DNA of 64,000 bases. Origin: Microbacterium atlanticum (lineage in GTDB: Bacteria; Actinomycetota; Actinomycetes; Actinomycetales; Microbacteriaceae). Where the stretch lies: assembly GCF_015277815.1 (NCBI RefSeq), contig NZ_CP063813.1:3648989-3712988 (forward strand), in the 5' to 3' direction. The notes under the pieces are model-generated. The model was not told the origin of the DNA and made no database searches. It saw nothing but the letters and a program-made list of their open reading frames with translations. The translations under genes were made by a program, and so were the position numbers. Of the stretch, positions 17,646-27,119 are shown in pieces; positions within the stretch are counted from its first letter, which is position 1, and each line of letters begins with the position of its first letter.

Positions 17646-20600
17646 TCACCGCGGCGGCCGGAGTCCCTTCAACCCCACGACCACGCGCGCGGTGTCGGTC
17701 GAGGTGTTGCCCGCGGCATCCGTCGCCGTCCACGTGAACTCGTAGACGACCCCGTTGACCGCCTTGATCCGGGCCGTGCGGTCGCCCGTGATCTCCCACT
17801 CGGCCTTGGCCGAGCCGGTCGCGGTCACCCCGGTGAGCGCGACCGTGACGTCGCCGCGGTCGTCGGCGGCGTCGACGTCGAACTCGATGGTGCGCATCTT
17901 GTTGTTCGGCACCAGGATGAACGACGGGTCGGCCGCGACCTCGATCGTGGGCGGCGTCACGTCCGGCGGGGTCAGCGAGAGCCCCACGATCACCGGGTCG
18001 TGGTCGCTGGACCGGTACTCATCCGGCGCGTAGATCGCATCCTGCGCGGGCGCCTTGAACGTCATGTCGTAGTCGATGAGGCTCGCCTCATCGGCGTTGA
18101 CGTTCCATGCGGCTGCGCCGGTCACTTCGTCCCGCACGTCCTGACCCGCCAGCGCGTAGTCGAGGTATCCGAGCTGGCCGTCGAACACGTACGAGTAGGC
18201 GGGCGCCTGGGGCTCGTCGAACTCGGCCAGCAGGTCGGTGTACCCCGCCGCGGTGAGCTCCTGGATGGGGTCCTCCTGGGCATAGGAGTTCAGGTCGCCC
18301 AGGATGAGCTCGCGCCCGGCCGTCCCCTGCCCGGTCGGGTCTGTCGCGAGCCAGTCGGCGAGCGCGGCCGCGGCCTGCGTGCGCACGCCGTTGCAGTTGC
18401 CCTGCCCGTTCGGGTCCACCGGGTCCCCGACGGCGTTGCAGTCGGAGCCCTTGGACTTGAGGTGGTTCACGACGACGGTGACCTTCGCCCCATCCTCGTC
18501 CTCGAACGTCTGGGTCAGTCCGGGACGGTTGTAGTCGTCCAGCCAGCGGGGATCCTTCGACTCGTCCATCAGCTGGAAGGCGCCCGCCGGCGTCACGGAC
18601 GCCGGCTTGTAGAGGAGCGCCGTCGTGATGACGTCGGTGCCGATCACGCCGGTGTCGACGTAGTCGTAGACGTCGGCGCCGATGCGCTCGTTGAGCGCCT
18701 CGGTGAGGGCGGCGACCGCGGTGGCGTTGTTCTCGATCTCGATGAGCCCGAACACGTCGGCGTCGATCTCGGCCAGCGCCGTGACGATCTTCGCCTCCTG
18801 ACGCTCGAACTCCACCGGGTCGTTGGCACCGCGCGCGTCGGGTCCGGTCAGCGTCGTGAAGTAGTTGAGCACGTTGAAGCTCGCCACCTTCAGGTCACCG
18901 CCGACCTCCGGCACACCGGGACGCGGATTCCCGAAGGCGAAGTCTGCGCCCTGCGTCGGCTGCACGGCCCACGTGTCGAACCGGTAGTCGAGGATGCCCG
19001 TGGTGTTCTGCACCAGGTCCCCGCTGCGGAACGTGTTCGCCAGGGTGAACTCCTCGCCGTTCGGGTGAACCGCGGGATCGGGGTTCTGCACGCTGCGGCC
19101 GTCGTCGACGCCGATGCTCTCGGCCACGTTCTTCGCGGCGAGCGCGGCCGCCTCTGCCGAACCCGCGTCGTAGAGGCCGGTCGGCTGGTACTGGCGTCCC
19201 AGGGTGAGGCTGATCGTGCCGAAGCGCGCGAAGTCGAACGTCTCGCCGATGGTCAGCTGCTGCGGCAGCGTCACGTACATGCCCTCGAGCGCCTCGCGCT
19301 CCTCCGGCGTCGCCGGCAGGGTGAGCTCGACAGGCTCGGGCAACGGCTGCCCCGTGGCGCACACCTCGATGTCGACGGCCCTGATCCGAGTGAGGCCGAA
19401 GAACTCGTCGACCTCGCCGGCGACGCTCACCACGCTCCCGACCGAGACGTCAGCCCCGCCGGGGAGGTAGACGAAGACACCGTCCGACGTGCCGGCGAGC
19501 TCGTCGCCGGCATCCTGCACGTAGAAGCCGTCGAAGCCGCCGGACTGGAAGTCTCCGACGACCGTGCCCTCGATCCGCAGGCTGTCGCCGTCACGCTCGG
19601 ACGCGGCACCGGCGCCCTGCACCGACCCGATCGCGACCACGTCCAGGTCGCATCCCGCCTCGATGGGCGGAGGCGGCGGAACGGCGCCGTTGACGGCGCC
19701 CGGGGTGTTGAAGGCCTCGCCGAAGACAGGCGTGCCGGCGGTGCCGTTGTACCCGGCGAGGTCGAAGTCGTTGCGCACCCAGTCGGCGGGCGCATCGGTG
19801 TCGGCGCCGTCCGGGATGCGGGATGCCCCGCCCGGATCGAAGGCCAGCCCGTCGTACCCGACCCCGAGAGTGACGCCGCCGTACGTGAGGTCCGCGTCGG
19901 CGTCCTTCACAGCTACCGCGTCCACGACGGTGAAGCCGAGACCGTCGTCGATGACGCCGTCGTCGTTCGCGTCGATGTCCGTGCCGAGCGCGGGGAAGGT
20001 GCCGGTGACCAGCAGCAGGCTGAGGCTGCCGTTCTCCAGGGCGCCGTTGCCGAGCGGCGCGAGGCTGCGGCCCGCGGCATCCGCAACGGGGAACGCGATC
20101 ACCTCGTCGACCGTCCCCGTCGCCGTGCCGCTGAGATCGCCCTCGATCTCGAGCACGCGGTAGGCCGAAAGGTCGGTCGTCACGGGGCTCGCCAGCAGCT
20201 CCACGTATTCGACGTCGCCCGACATGCCGGCGGTGTCGGCCGAGAACTCGTTGATCACCACGCGCGCCGCGGGCGGCTCGCCGCCGCAGTCCGCGGTGTG
20301 GGAGCCGAGACCGTCGAAGGTGTTCGTGGCGTAGCCCACCCAGCCGACAGTGGGATCGAACACGTCGTTGCCATTCGGGTCGCCGACGCAGATGTCGGAC
20401 GCGCGGCGCAGCGTGTTGTCCTGTGTGGAGTTGTTGCCCGTCCCCCACTCCGTTCCCGGATCGGTTCCGATCTGGCCGAGGACGTCGACGATGACGCCGT
20501 TCTTGGCGACCGCGATGGTGTCGTCTCCGTTGAACAGCGACGCCGTCGTCGTCTGATCCGCTACGGCACCGATCGCCGGGTCGACGGGGTTCGACGCCGT

Positions 20601-20903
20601 GGGGCCTTGGGCGAAGACGAAGACGTCACCCGCCGCGACGGTTCCGGTGAGCGCGAACGACGTCGGCGTCGCCGAAGGCGCGAAATAGACCTGGAGGGTG
20701 TAGCCCTCGGCAGCCAGGTCGACCGACGTCGTGCCTGGGTTGTAGAGCTCGATCGCCTTGTTGAACGAAGTGCCTTCGACGTACTCGCTGATCAGCAGAT
20801 CTCCCTCCGCCGCGGCGGCCGGCGCGGCGACGGCCACGATGCCTGTCGCTGCCAGCGCGGCGGCCGCGAGCGCGGCGGGGAGTCTGCGGGGTGATGGGGA
20901 CAC
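17646..20903 (-). CDS. Large secreted ExeM/NucH-family nuclease
   Basis: About 1085 residues. A signal peptide of about 31 residues ends near AAPAAAAEGD. Next come a lamin-tail-like domain (LLISEYVEGTSFNKAIELYN), further insert domains with Asp-rich DANDDG turns, an OB-fold region (SVGSVVSVAGEVDEFFGLTR) and a C-terminal endonuclease/exonuclease/phosphatase domain. The latter has KVASFNVLNYFTTL, FGLIEIENNATAV, VNHLKSKGSDCN, LGDLNSYAQEDP and YRSSDHDPVIVG. This order matches ExeM/NucH extracellular nucleases, which degrade external DNA for phosphate or biofilm turnover. A final Ig-like domain of about 90 residues follows. GTG 20903 has the ribosome site GGAGG. No sortase signal is present. Confidence 0.9.
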   Translation of the reverse strand: MSPSPRRLPAALAAAALAATGIVAVAAPAAAAEGDLLISEYVEGTSFNKAIELYNPGTTSVDLAAEGYTLQVYFAPSATPTSFALTGTVAAGDVFVFAQGPTASNPVDPAIGAVADQTTTASLFNGDDTIAVAKNGVIVDVLGQIGTDPGTEWGTGNNSTQDNTLRRASDICVGDPNGNDVFDPTVGWVGYATNTFDGLGSHTADCGGEPPAARVVINEFSADTAGMSGDVEYVELLASPVTTDLSAYRVLEIEGDLSGTATGTVDEVIAFPVADAAGRSLAPLGNGALENGSLSLLLVTGTFPALGTDIDANDDGVIDDGLGFTVVDAVAVKDADADLTYGGVTLGVGYDGLAFDPGGASRIPDGADTDAPADWVRNDFDLAGYNGTAGTPVFGEAFNTPGAVNGAVPPPPPIEAGCDLDVVAIGSVQGAGAASERDGDSLRIEGTVVGDFQSGGFDGFYVQDAGDELAGTSDGVFVYLPGGADVSVGSVVSVAGEVDEFFGLTRIRAVDIEVCATGQPLPEPVELTLPATPEEREALEGMYVTLPQQLTIGETFDFARFGTISLTLGRQYQPTGLYDAGSAEAAALAAKNVAESIGVDDGRSVQNPDPAVHPNGEEFTLANTFRSGDLVQNTTGILDYRFDTWAVQPTQGADFAFGNPRPGVPEVGGDLKVASFNVLNYFTTLTGPDARGANDPVEFERQEAKIVTALAEIDADVFGLIEIENNATAVAALTEALNERIGADVYDYVDTGVIGTDVITTALLYKPASVTPAGAFQLMDESKDPRWLDDYNRPGLTQTFEDEDGAKVTVVVNHLKSKGSDCNAVGDPVDPNGQGNCNGVRTQAAAALADWLATDPTGQGTAGRELILGDLNSYAQEDPIQELTAAGYTDLLAEFDEPQAPAYSYVFDGQLGYLDYALAGQDVRDEVTGAAAWNVNADEASLIDYDMTFKAPAQDAIYAPDEYRSSDHDPVIVGLSLTPPDVTPPTIEVAADPSFILVPNNKMRTIEFDVDAADDRGDVTVALTGVTATGSAKAEWEITGDRTARIKAVNGVVYEFTWTATDAAGNTSTDTARVVVGLKGLRPPR

Positions 20904-21058
20904 GGAACCTCCACAGGAGCGGCGCGGAAGGGTGTACCGCGCGGGGGACGCGCGCAGGCCGATCGCCCACACGTGATTGCCAAGCTAGGCGAGGGGTGCG
21001 CACGGGGGAAGTGCCGTGGAGGAGAGTTCCTTAACGTTCGGAGTCGGCTCGGTCCAGA

Positions 21059-21574
21059 ATGGACGCCATGACCGCGAGCGAGGTGGCGCCCTTCCGCGTC
21101 GTCTTCGTGTGCACCGGCAACATCTGCCGCTCTCCGATGGCGGAGGTCGTGTTCCGGGGATTCGCGGATGCCTCCGGCTTCGGCTCGCGCGTGGCCTCGA
21201 CGAGCGCCGGCACCGGCGACTGGCACGTCGGCGAGCGCGCCGACCAGCGCACTATCGACGCCCTCCAGCGCGCGGGCTACGACGGGACGCGCCACCGTGC
21301 GCGGCAGTTCACCCACGGCGACTTCGTCCGCAGCGACCTCATCGTCGCGCTCGACCGCAGCCACGAGCGCATCCTCCACGGCTGGGCCCGGAGCGAAGCG
21401 GACGCCGACAAGATCGCGCTGCTGATGTCGTTCGACCCGGCCGCCTCGACGCTGGACGTGCCGGATCCGTACTATGCCGGCCCGGGAATGTTCGACGAGG
21501 TGCTCGGTATGATCGAGAGTGCGAGCCGGGCGCTCTTCCGGCAACTCGAACCCGCGATCCGCCCGGCTCCCTGA
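21059..21574 (+). CDS. Low-molecular-weight protein-tyrosine phosphatase
   Basis: A 171-residue LMW-PTP. The P-loop VCTGNICRS (nucleophile Cys18, Arg24) lies near the N-terminus, and the general-acid aspartate is in DPYYAGP near residue 154. This class removes phosphate from tyrosine on proteins, often regulating exopolysaccharide or wall synthesis; no cognate kinase is in the window. Two ATG codons (21059 and 21068) are possible starts and neither has a strong ribosome site. It lies 44 bp upstream of purB on the same strand. Confidence 0.9.
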   Translation: MDAMTASEVAPFRVVFVCTGNICRSPMAEVVFRGFADASGFGSRVASTSAGTGDWHVGERADQRTIDALQRAGYDGTRHRARQFTHGDFVRSDLIVALDRSHERILHGWARSEADADKIALLMSFDPAASTLDVPDPYYAGPGMFDEVLGMIESASRALFRQLEPAIRPAP

Positions 21575-21618
21575 CGCCGGTGCGACGGTCGCCTTCGACG
21601 TGATCGACGGGAGCCACC

Positions 21619-23001
21619 GTGTCTTCTCTGCCGCCCCAGCCACTGAGCCCCCTCGACGGCCGCTACCGCACGGCGGTCGGCGAGCTGGGCGAGTACCTCT
21701 CCGAGGCCGGCCTCAATCGCGCGCGGGTCGAGGTGGAGGTGGAGTGGCTCATCGCGCTCACCGACCGCTCGCTGTTCGGCACCTCTCCGCTCAGCGACGA
21801 CGAGAAGTCCCGGCTGCGCGCCCTCTACCTCGAGTTCGGCCAGGCAGAGATCGACTGGCTCGCCGAGAAGGAGGCGGTGACCCGCCACGACGTCAAGGCG
21901 ATCGAGTACCTGGTGCGCGACCGGCTCTCCACCCTCGAGCACGACGGGATCGCCGAGCTGACCCACTTCGCCTGCACGAGCGAGGACATCAACTCCACGT
22001 CGTACGCCCTCACGGTGCAGCGAGCGATCCGGCGCGTGTGGCTGCCGAAGCTCCGCACGGTCATCGCAGCCCTGAGCGAACTCGCCGTGCGGCACCGGGA
22101 TGCCGCGATGCTGTCCCGCACGCACGGGCAGCCCGCGACCCCTTCGACGATGGGCAAGGAGCTCGGGGTCTTCGCGTGGCGCCTCGCCCGCGTCGCCGAC
22201 CAGATCGACGGCGGTGAGTACCTCGCCAAGTTCTCTGGCGCCACCGGCACCTGGTCCGCCCATCTCTCCGCGGCTCCCGACGTGGACTGGCCCGACGTCT
22301 CCCGCGCGTTCATCGAGGGCCTGGGTCTGGACTTCAACATCCTGACCACCCAGATCGAGTCCCACGATTGGCAGGTCGAGCTGTACGACCGGGTCCGGCA
22401 CGCGGGAGGCATCCTGCACAATCTCGCCACCGACATCTGGACGTACATCTCGATCGGGTACTTCACGCAGATCCCCGTCGCCGGGGCGACCGGGTCGTCG
22501 ACCATGCCGCACAAGATCAACCCGATCCGGTTCGAGAACGCCGAGGCGAACCTCGAGATCTCGGGCGGGCTGCTGTCGACGCTGTCGCAGACGCTCGTCA
22601 CCAGCCGCCTGCAGCGCGACCTCACCGACTCGACGACGCAGCGCAACATCGGCGTCGCGCTCGGCCACTCCCTGCTGGCGCTCGACAACCTCGCGCGGGG
22701 TCTCGGCGAGATCTCCCTCGCCGAGGACGTGCTGCGTGCCGACCTCGACGCGAACTGGGAGGTGCTCGCCGAGGCGATCCAGACGGTCGTGCGCGCCGAG
22801 ATCGCGGCGGGCCGGTCGCAGATCAGCGATCCCTACGCTCTTCTCAAGGACCTCACGCGCGGCCGCCGGGTCGGCGCACCCGAGCTGGCGGAGTTCGTGC
22901 GCCGGCTCGACATCGGGGACGAGGCCAAGGAGCGCCTGCTCGCCCTCACCCCCGCCACCTACGCCGGGCTGGCCTCCCAGCTGGTCGACGAGCTCGGCTG
23001 A
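21619..23001 (+). CDS. purB: Adenylosuccinate lyase
   Basis: A 460-residue fumarase/aspartase-superfamily enzyme that cleaves SAICAR and adenylosuccinate in purine synthesis. The signature SSTMPHKINPIRFENAE is near residues 294-310. The N-terminal block LSPLDGRYRTAVGELGEYLSE and the region HFACTSEDINSTSYAL place it in the longer PurB group related to the E. coli enzyme. Catalytic histidine regions (SRTHGQPATPSTMGKEL) are present. GTG 21619 follows a GGGAG ribosome site. Confidence 0.95.
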   Translation: MSSLPPQPLSPLDGRYRTAVGELGEYLSEAGLNRARVEVEVEWLIALTDRSLFGTSPLSDDEKSRLRALYLEFGQAEIDWLAEKEAVTRHDVKAIEYLVRDRLSTLEHDGIAELTHFACTSEDINSTSYALTVQRAIRRVWLPKLRTVIAALSELAVRHRDAAMLSRTHGQPATPSTMGKELGVFAWRLARVADQIDGGEYLAKFSGATGTWSAHLSAAPDVDWPDVSRAFIEGLGLDFNILTTQIESHDWQVELYDRVRHAGGILHNLATDIWTYISIGYFTQIPVAGATGSSTMPHKINPIRFENAEANLEISGGLLSTLSQTLVTSRLQRDLTDSTTQRNIGVALGHSLLALDNLARGLGEISLAEDVLRADLDANWEVLAEAIQTVVRAEIAAGRSQISDPYALLKDLTRGRRVGAPELAEFVRRLDIGDEAKERLLALTPATYAGLASQLVDELG

Positions 23002-23025
23002 AGCCCGCCCTCCGGCGGAGCCGTC

Positions 23026-23373
23026 TCAGGCCTGGGGACCGGAGCCGGATGCCGCGGGGCCCGGGTCCGTGCGCGGCGTGTCACCGGCGTCGTCGTCGTC
23101 GAAGAGCACAGGCTTGTCGATCGGCTTGGCGATCTGCGCCGGATCGACCGCGAGCAGCAGCAGCGACACGATGAGCAGCACCGCGATGAAGCTCACCCCG
23201 GCGACGACGAGGGCCGTCATCACCGCCACCTGCGCCTCTTCGGCGGTGCGCTGCTGGAAGAAGCCCATCGACACGAGGGTCACGATTCCCGCGAACAGCG
23301 CGGCCGCGAAAGCGAGCCCGAGCAGCTGCAGGGGTTTCATCAGGTCGCGGCGGGTGGGGCTGTCGTGGCTCAC
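23026..23373 (-). CDS. Small two-helix membrane protein
   Basis: A 115-residue protein with two transmembrane segments (about 15-37 and 48-72: MTALVVAGVSFIAVLLIVSL) and an acidic cytoplasmic tail with a DDDD run. The start overlaps the end of the larger membrane protein gene upstream by 4 bp, so the two are co-translated and may form one complex. I do not recognise a named family, and nothing in the sequence points to a substrate. Confidence 0.7.
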   Translation of the reverse strand: MSHDSPTRRDLMKPLQLLGLAFAAALFAGIVTLVSMGFFQQRTAEEAQVAVMTALVVAGVSFIAVLLIVSLLLLAVDPAQIAKPIDKPVLFDDDDAGDTPRTDPGPAASGSGPQA

Positions 23374-24080
23374 GCGGAGTCCTTCTGCGGGGTCGGGTCG
23401 GCGGATGCGGGCTCATCCACGGTGACGGCGGCGGCACGCGGGGAGAACCCGGCGATGCCGAGGTAGACGGCGATGATCGCGGCGTACGCGCCGAAGAGGC
23501 CCACGCCGATGGTGACGCCGGTGAGCGTGTACGTCGCCTGCGCCTCTTCGATCGTGTAGTCCAGGGCGTAGGCCGGCTGCACGAACAGCAGCGCCACTCC
23601 GAGCGCCGCCGTGACGGCTCCGACGATGATCGCGTCGCGGCTCTCGGAGCGAGGACCCACCGGCGCGGCGGGGCGCGCGTCGGCGACACCGGGAACGATC
23701 TCGCGCCGCTCGCCGCGCGCGGCGAGCTCCCGCCAGCCGGCGATGACCTCGAGGACGCCGGTGACGAGCGCCCAGACGATGACGATCGCGAAGAAGCCGA
23801 CGGGCGTGCGCAGCGGGTAGAGCCCGCTGACCATGCCGGCCGCGATCGTGGCGCCGCCCAGAGCGGCCGCCGGCCAGCGGCGGCCCGCGGGGTAGACGAG
23901 CCAGACCGAGACCAGCAGCACGATGCCCGTGGCGATCGCGAAGCCGCTGAAGACCGCACCGCCGACGGCCGCCGAATGGTCGGGCGAGAAGGTGATCATC
24001 AGCGCGGCGATGGTCGCGAAGGCGGCGCGCGCGAGCTGCACGTGGCGCACGGCGAACGCGCGGGAATCGGCTGAGGTCAC
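23370..24080 (-). CDS. Multi-pass membrane protein, HdeD/DUF308-like
   Basis: About 236 residues with six or more hydrophobic helices (ATIAALMITFSPDHSAAVGG; FAIATGIVLLVSVWLVYPAG; FFAIVIVWALVTGVLEVIAG). The GVLEVIAGWRE turn resembles HdeD/DUF308 proteins. The GTG start at 24080 has AGGA a few bases upstream; the reading upstream of it runs through the promoter region. It is coupled to the small membrane gene downstream. Function unknown; the family call is tentative. Confidence 0.6.
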   Translation of the reverse strand: MTSADSRAFAVRHVQLARAAFATIAALMITFSPDHSAAVGGAVFSGFAIATGIVLLVSVWLVYPAGRRWPAAALGGATIAAGMVSGLYPLRTPVGFFAIVIVWALVTGVLEVIAGWRELAARGERREIVPGVADARPAAPVGPRSESRDAIIVGAVTAALGVALLFVQPAYALDYTIEEAQATYTLTGVTIGVGLFGAYAAIIAVYLGIAGFSPRAAAVTVDEPASADPTPQKDSA

Positions 24081-24183
24081 GGTGATCCTGCGAAGGGGCG
24101 GGTTCTCGGGAACGAGAACGGATGCCCCCAGTCTACGTCGCCCGCAGTGCAAGACTCCCGGGGCGCCGGAGCGGGACGTTGCC

Positions 24184-25560
24184 TCACCCGAGCGTGTCGA
24201 GCACCTCGGTCAGCAGCTCGAACGTGGTCAGCGGCGAGACGATGGCGAAGCGCAGCACCGGCTCGCCCGCGTGCGAGCTCGGCACGACGAAGGCCAGCTG
24301 CTCCTCGAGGAGGTGCTCCGACCACGCGGCGTAGTCGGCGAGCGACCATCCTTCGCGGCGGAACACCACGACCGACAGCTGCGGATCCCGCACGAGCGAC
24401 AGACCCTCGCGTCGCTCGATCTCGTCCGCGATGCGGCGCGCGAGGTCGATCCCGTACTCGATCGCAGCGCGGTACTGCCCGGTGCCATGGGTGGCCAGCG
24501 AGAACCACAGCGGCAGGCCCCGCGCACGGCGGGTGAGCTGGATGGCGAGATCGGACGGGTTCCAGTCGGGCTTGCCGGTGAGCGTGTCGAGGTACTCGGC
24601 CTTCTGCGTGTGGGCCGACAGCGCGAGCGCCGGCTCGCGGTAGATCAGCGCGCAGGCGTCGAACGGCGCGAACAGCCACTTGTGGGGGTCGACGATGACC
24701 GAGTCGGCGAGCTCGACGCCCGCGAACGCCGGCCGCATGCGCTCCACCAGCATGGCCGCGAGGCCGTACGCGCCGTCGACGTGGAACCACACCCCGCGCT
24801 TCTTGGCGACCGCGCCGACGCCGGCGATGTCGTCGACGATCCCGAAGTTCGTGGTGCCCGCCGTGGCGACGACGGCGAACACGGCGTCGCCGTGCTCATC
24901 CAGCACGCGGGCGACCGCGTCGGGGCGCAGCCTCCCGTCCCCGTCCACCTCGGCGGGCGCGATGTCGACGTCCATGACTGCGGCCGCCGAGGCGATGGAC
25001 GAGTGCGCCTCGGCACTGCACACCACGACCCAGCGCGCGGGCGCACGCCGGCCCCCCTCCGCGAGGCGCCGGCGCGCGGCATCCCGGGCCGTCACGAGTG
25101 CCGAGAGGTTGCCGATCGTGCCGCCCTGCACGAACACGCCGCCCGCGGTCTCGGGAAGCCCGAACTCCTTCGCCAGCCAGTGCAGCACCTCGTTCTCGGC
25201 GTACACGGCACCGGCGCCCTCCATCCACGAGCCGCCGTAGATGGCAGATGCCGACACCACGACGTCGAAGGCGAGCGACGCCTTGCTCGGGGCCGAGGGG
25301 ATGAACGAGAGGTACCCCGGGTGGTCGGTCGAGACGCACGCCGGCGCGAGGACGTTCTCGAAGAGGGCGATCGCGCGGCGGGCCCCGATGCCGTCCGACG
25401 TGATCGAGCCGGACGCCAGGCGCTGCAGCTCTCGGGGTGTCGTCGGCTTGTCCAGTGGCACGTCTCGGTACAGCGCGCGTCGCCGCGCGTAGTCGAGCAC
25501 GTCGTCGACGGCGCGCGTGGTGTCGGGCGAGATCCGGTGCATGTCGTCGGGCGCGGTCAT
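24184..25560 (-). CDS. Pyridoxal-phosphate-dependent group II decarboxylase
   Basis: A 458-residue enzyme of the aromatic-L-amino-acid/glutamate decarboxylase superfamily. It shows the substrate-side block HPGYLSFIPSAPSKASLAFD, the cofactor-pocket sequence GGVFVQGGTIGNLSALVTAR, CSAEAHSSIASAAAVM, ATAGTTNFGIVDDIAGVG, and the PLP lysine in VDPHKWLF (about Lys294). The substrate cannot be read from the sequence; aromatic amino acids or 2,4-diaminobutyrate are usual for such proteins. ATG 25560 has the ribosome site AGGAGC; a GTG 24 bp upstream is a weaker start. Confidence 0.87.
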   Translation of the reverse strand: MTAPDDMHRISPDTTRAVDDVLDYARRRALYRDVPLDKPTTPRELQRLASGSITSDGIGARRAIALFENVLAPACVSTDHPGYLSFIPSAPSKASLAFDVVVSASAIYGGSWMEGAGAVYAENEVLHWLAKEFGLPETAGGVFVQGGTIGNLSALVTARDAARRRLAEGGRRAPARWVVVCSAEAHSSIASAAAVMDVDIAPAEVDGDGRLRPDAVARVLDEHGDAVFAVVATAGTTNFGIVDDIAGVGAVAKKRGVWFHVDGAYGLAAMLVERMRPAFAGVELADSVIVDPHKWLFAPFDACALIYREPALALSAHTQKAEYLDTLTGKPDWNPSDLAIQLTRRARGLPLWFSLATHGTGQYRAAIEYGIDLARRIADEIERREGLSLVRDPQLSVVVFRREGWSLADYAAWSEHLLEEQLAFVVPSSHAGEPVLRFAIVSPLTTFELLTEVLDTLG

Positions 25561-25722
25561 CGGGGCTCCTGGTTCGGTCGACACCTCACGGTAGGGGCTC
25601 GTCTTCCGCGGTTCAACACGGCCGCATCCCGCAGGAATGGAGAAGCGCGACGGACCGGTGGCTCATAGCGTGAAGGGGAGGGCTGCGGAGCAGCCGCACC
25701 GAACAGAGGAGGAAGGACCGAC

Positions 25723-26163
25723 ATGGCAGGCAAGACGTCACCCGACGGGCTGAGTCAGGAGGAGCGGGACGCGGTCAAGGAGCGCGCGAAGGAGCTGCGG
25801 GCCCAGGCGAAGGCCGGCAAGAGCCGCGAGGCGGGCACGAAGCAGGTGCTCGAGGCGATCGGCAAGCTTGAGGGCACCGACAAGGCCCTCGCCGAAGGCT
25901 TCTACCAGGTGGTCTCCGAGACGGCGCCCGACCTCGTGCCGAAGACGTTCTACGGCTTCCCCGCCTTCGCGAACAACGACGGCAAGGTCGTGATGTTCCT
26001 CCAGCCGGCCTCGAAGTTCAAGACGCGCTACGCGACGATCAACTTCGACGAGCCCTCACACCTGGACGACGGCGACATGTGGCCCATCGGCTTCGCCGTC
26101 CTCGCCTGGACCCCCGCCGTCCAAGAGCGGGTGACCGACCTCGTGAAGAAGGCCGTCGCCTGA
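25723..26163 (+). CDS. DUF1801/YdhG-like protein
   Basis: A 146-residue soluble protein with a charged helical N-terminal extension (residues 1-45, Lys/Glu/Ala-rich) and a C-terminal domain with APDLVPKTFYGFPAFANNDG and KVVMFLQPASKFKTRYATIN. This is the pattern of DUF1801 proteins (YdhG fold, sometimes called iron-chaperone-like). It has a very strong ribosome site (GAGGAGGAAGG) and a stand-alone promoter region, suggesting high expression. Exact role unknown. Confidence 0.65.
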   Translation: MAGKTSPDGLSQEERDAVKERAKELRAQAKAGKSREAGTKQVLEAIGKLEGTDKALAEGFYQVVSETAPDLVPKTFYGFPAFANNDGKVVMFLQPASKFKTRYATINFDEPSHLDDGDMWPIGFAVLAWTPAVQERVTDLVKKAVA

Positions 26164-26190
26164 CCGGATGCCGTCGGGTCTTTCGCCTGC

Positions 26191-26988
26191 TCAGGATCCG
26201 AGAAACTCCAGCGCCGCCTCGCGGAAGACCCGGGAGCCGGGCGTGTTGAAATGGTGCCGCCCCGGGATCTCCACGAAGACGCCGTGCGGCGCGGTCGCCG
26301 CCAGCGTGCGGGACCGGTGGAGGATGGCGTCCTCCGAGCCGGTGGCGAACAGCACCGGCTGCTGCGGGGGCCGGTCGGGGTCGGGGTCGGCATCGCCGAA
26401 TCGCATGCCCTCGGCGAGGGCGATGAGCGCGAGCAGGTCGTTGTCGCGCACGCGTTCGGCCAGGCGCACGTAGTTCTGGGTGACGGGGTCCTCAACCGGT
26501 ATTCCCTGCTCGGCATACGCCCGCGCCTGCGGGATGCGCAGGCGACCGAGCGGGCGGCCGTCGGGGATGCCCCCGAGCACCGCGCGGCCCACGTGCTCGG
26601 GCGCGTCGACGGCGAGCTGCCACCCCACTCTCGCGCCCAGCGAGTAGCCCACGTAGCGCGCCCCGTCGAGGAGATAGGTGTCGAGCACGGCGACGAGGTC
26701 CGCGACGAGCGCGCTCATGGAGTACGCCAGCGGCTCGTGCGGCTTGTCGCTCGCGCCGTGGCCCCGCTGATCGACGCCGATCACCCGGTACCCGGCACCG
26801 GTCAGGGCTCGCACCCACCCCGTCTCGACCCAGTTGTCACGGCAGCTCGAGGCGAAGCCGTGGACGCAGAGGACTGTTTCGGCACTCGCCTCACCCCAAG
26901 CGTAGGTGGCGATGCGGTACCCCTCGGCCGACATCACGTAGGTGGCGGACGGCATCTCGGTGCGGGGGAGCGAGGCGGCGGCATCCAT
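26191..26988 (-). CDS. Alpha/beta-hydrolase
   Basis: About 265 residues from ATG 26988. It has the oxyanion region VLCVHGFASSCRDNW, the loop VIGVDQRGHGASDKP, the nucleophile elbow GYSLGARVGW, a conserved acid region (VLFATGSEDAILHRS) and the catalytic histidine in GRHHFNTPGS, so the triad is complete. The substrate is not predictable. The ORF continues upstream of ATG 26988, but that part lies in the divergent promoter region and is not protein-like. Confidence 0.85.
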   Translation of the reverse strand: MDAAASLPRTEMPSATYVMSAEGYRIATYAWGEASAETVLCVHGFASSCRDNWVETGWVRALTGAGYRVIGVDQRGHGASDKPHEPLAYSMSALVADLVAVLDTYLLDGARYVGYSLGARVGWQLAVDAPEHVGRAVLGGIPDGRPLGRLRIPQARAYAEQGIPVEDPVTQNYVRLAERVRDNDLLALIALAEGMRFGDADPDPDRPPQQPVLFATGSEDAILHRSRTLAATAPHGVFVEIPGRHHFNTPGSRVFREAALEFLGS

Positions 26989-27119
26989 GCGCCCATTCTG
27001 CTCGTCGGGGATGCCCGCCGGAACGCGGCTGCCGGCGCCGAGGGAGGCAAAGGGTACGCCTGAGGCGCGGACTTGGCAACCGCATGAGCGGGCGCACGCG
27101 GGCGGCATACGTTCGCAGC

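Noticed and set aside
16791..20894. Very long plus-strand reading frame opposite the hydrolase and nuclease genes
   Set aside because: It mirrors the minus-strand genes, has an Arg/Gly/Val-rich composition typical of antisense frames in high-GC DNA, and shows no domain.
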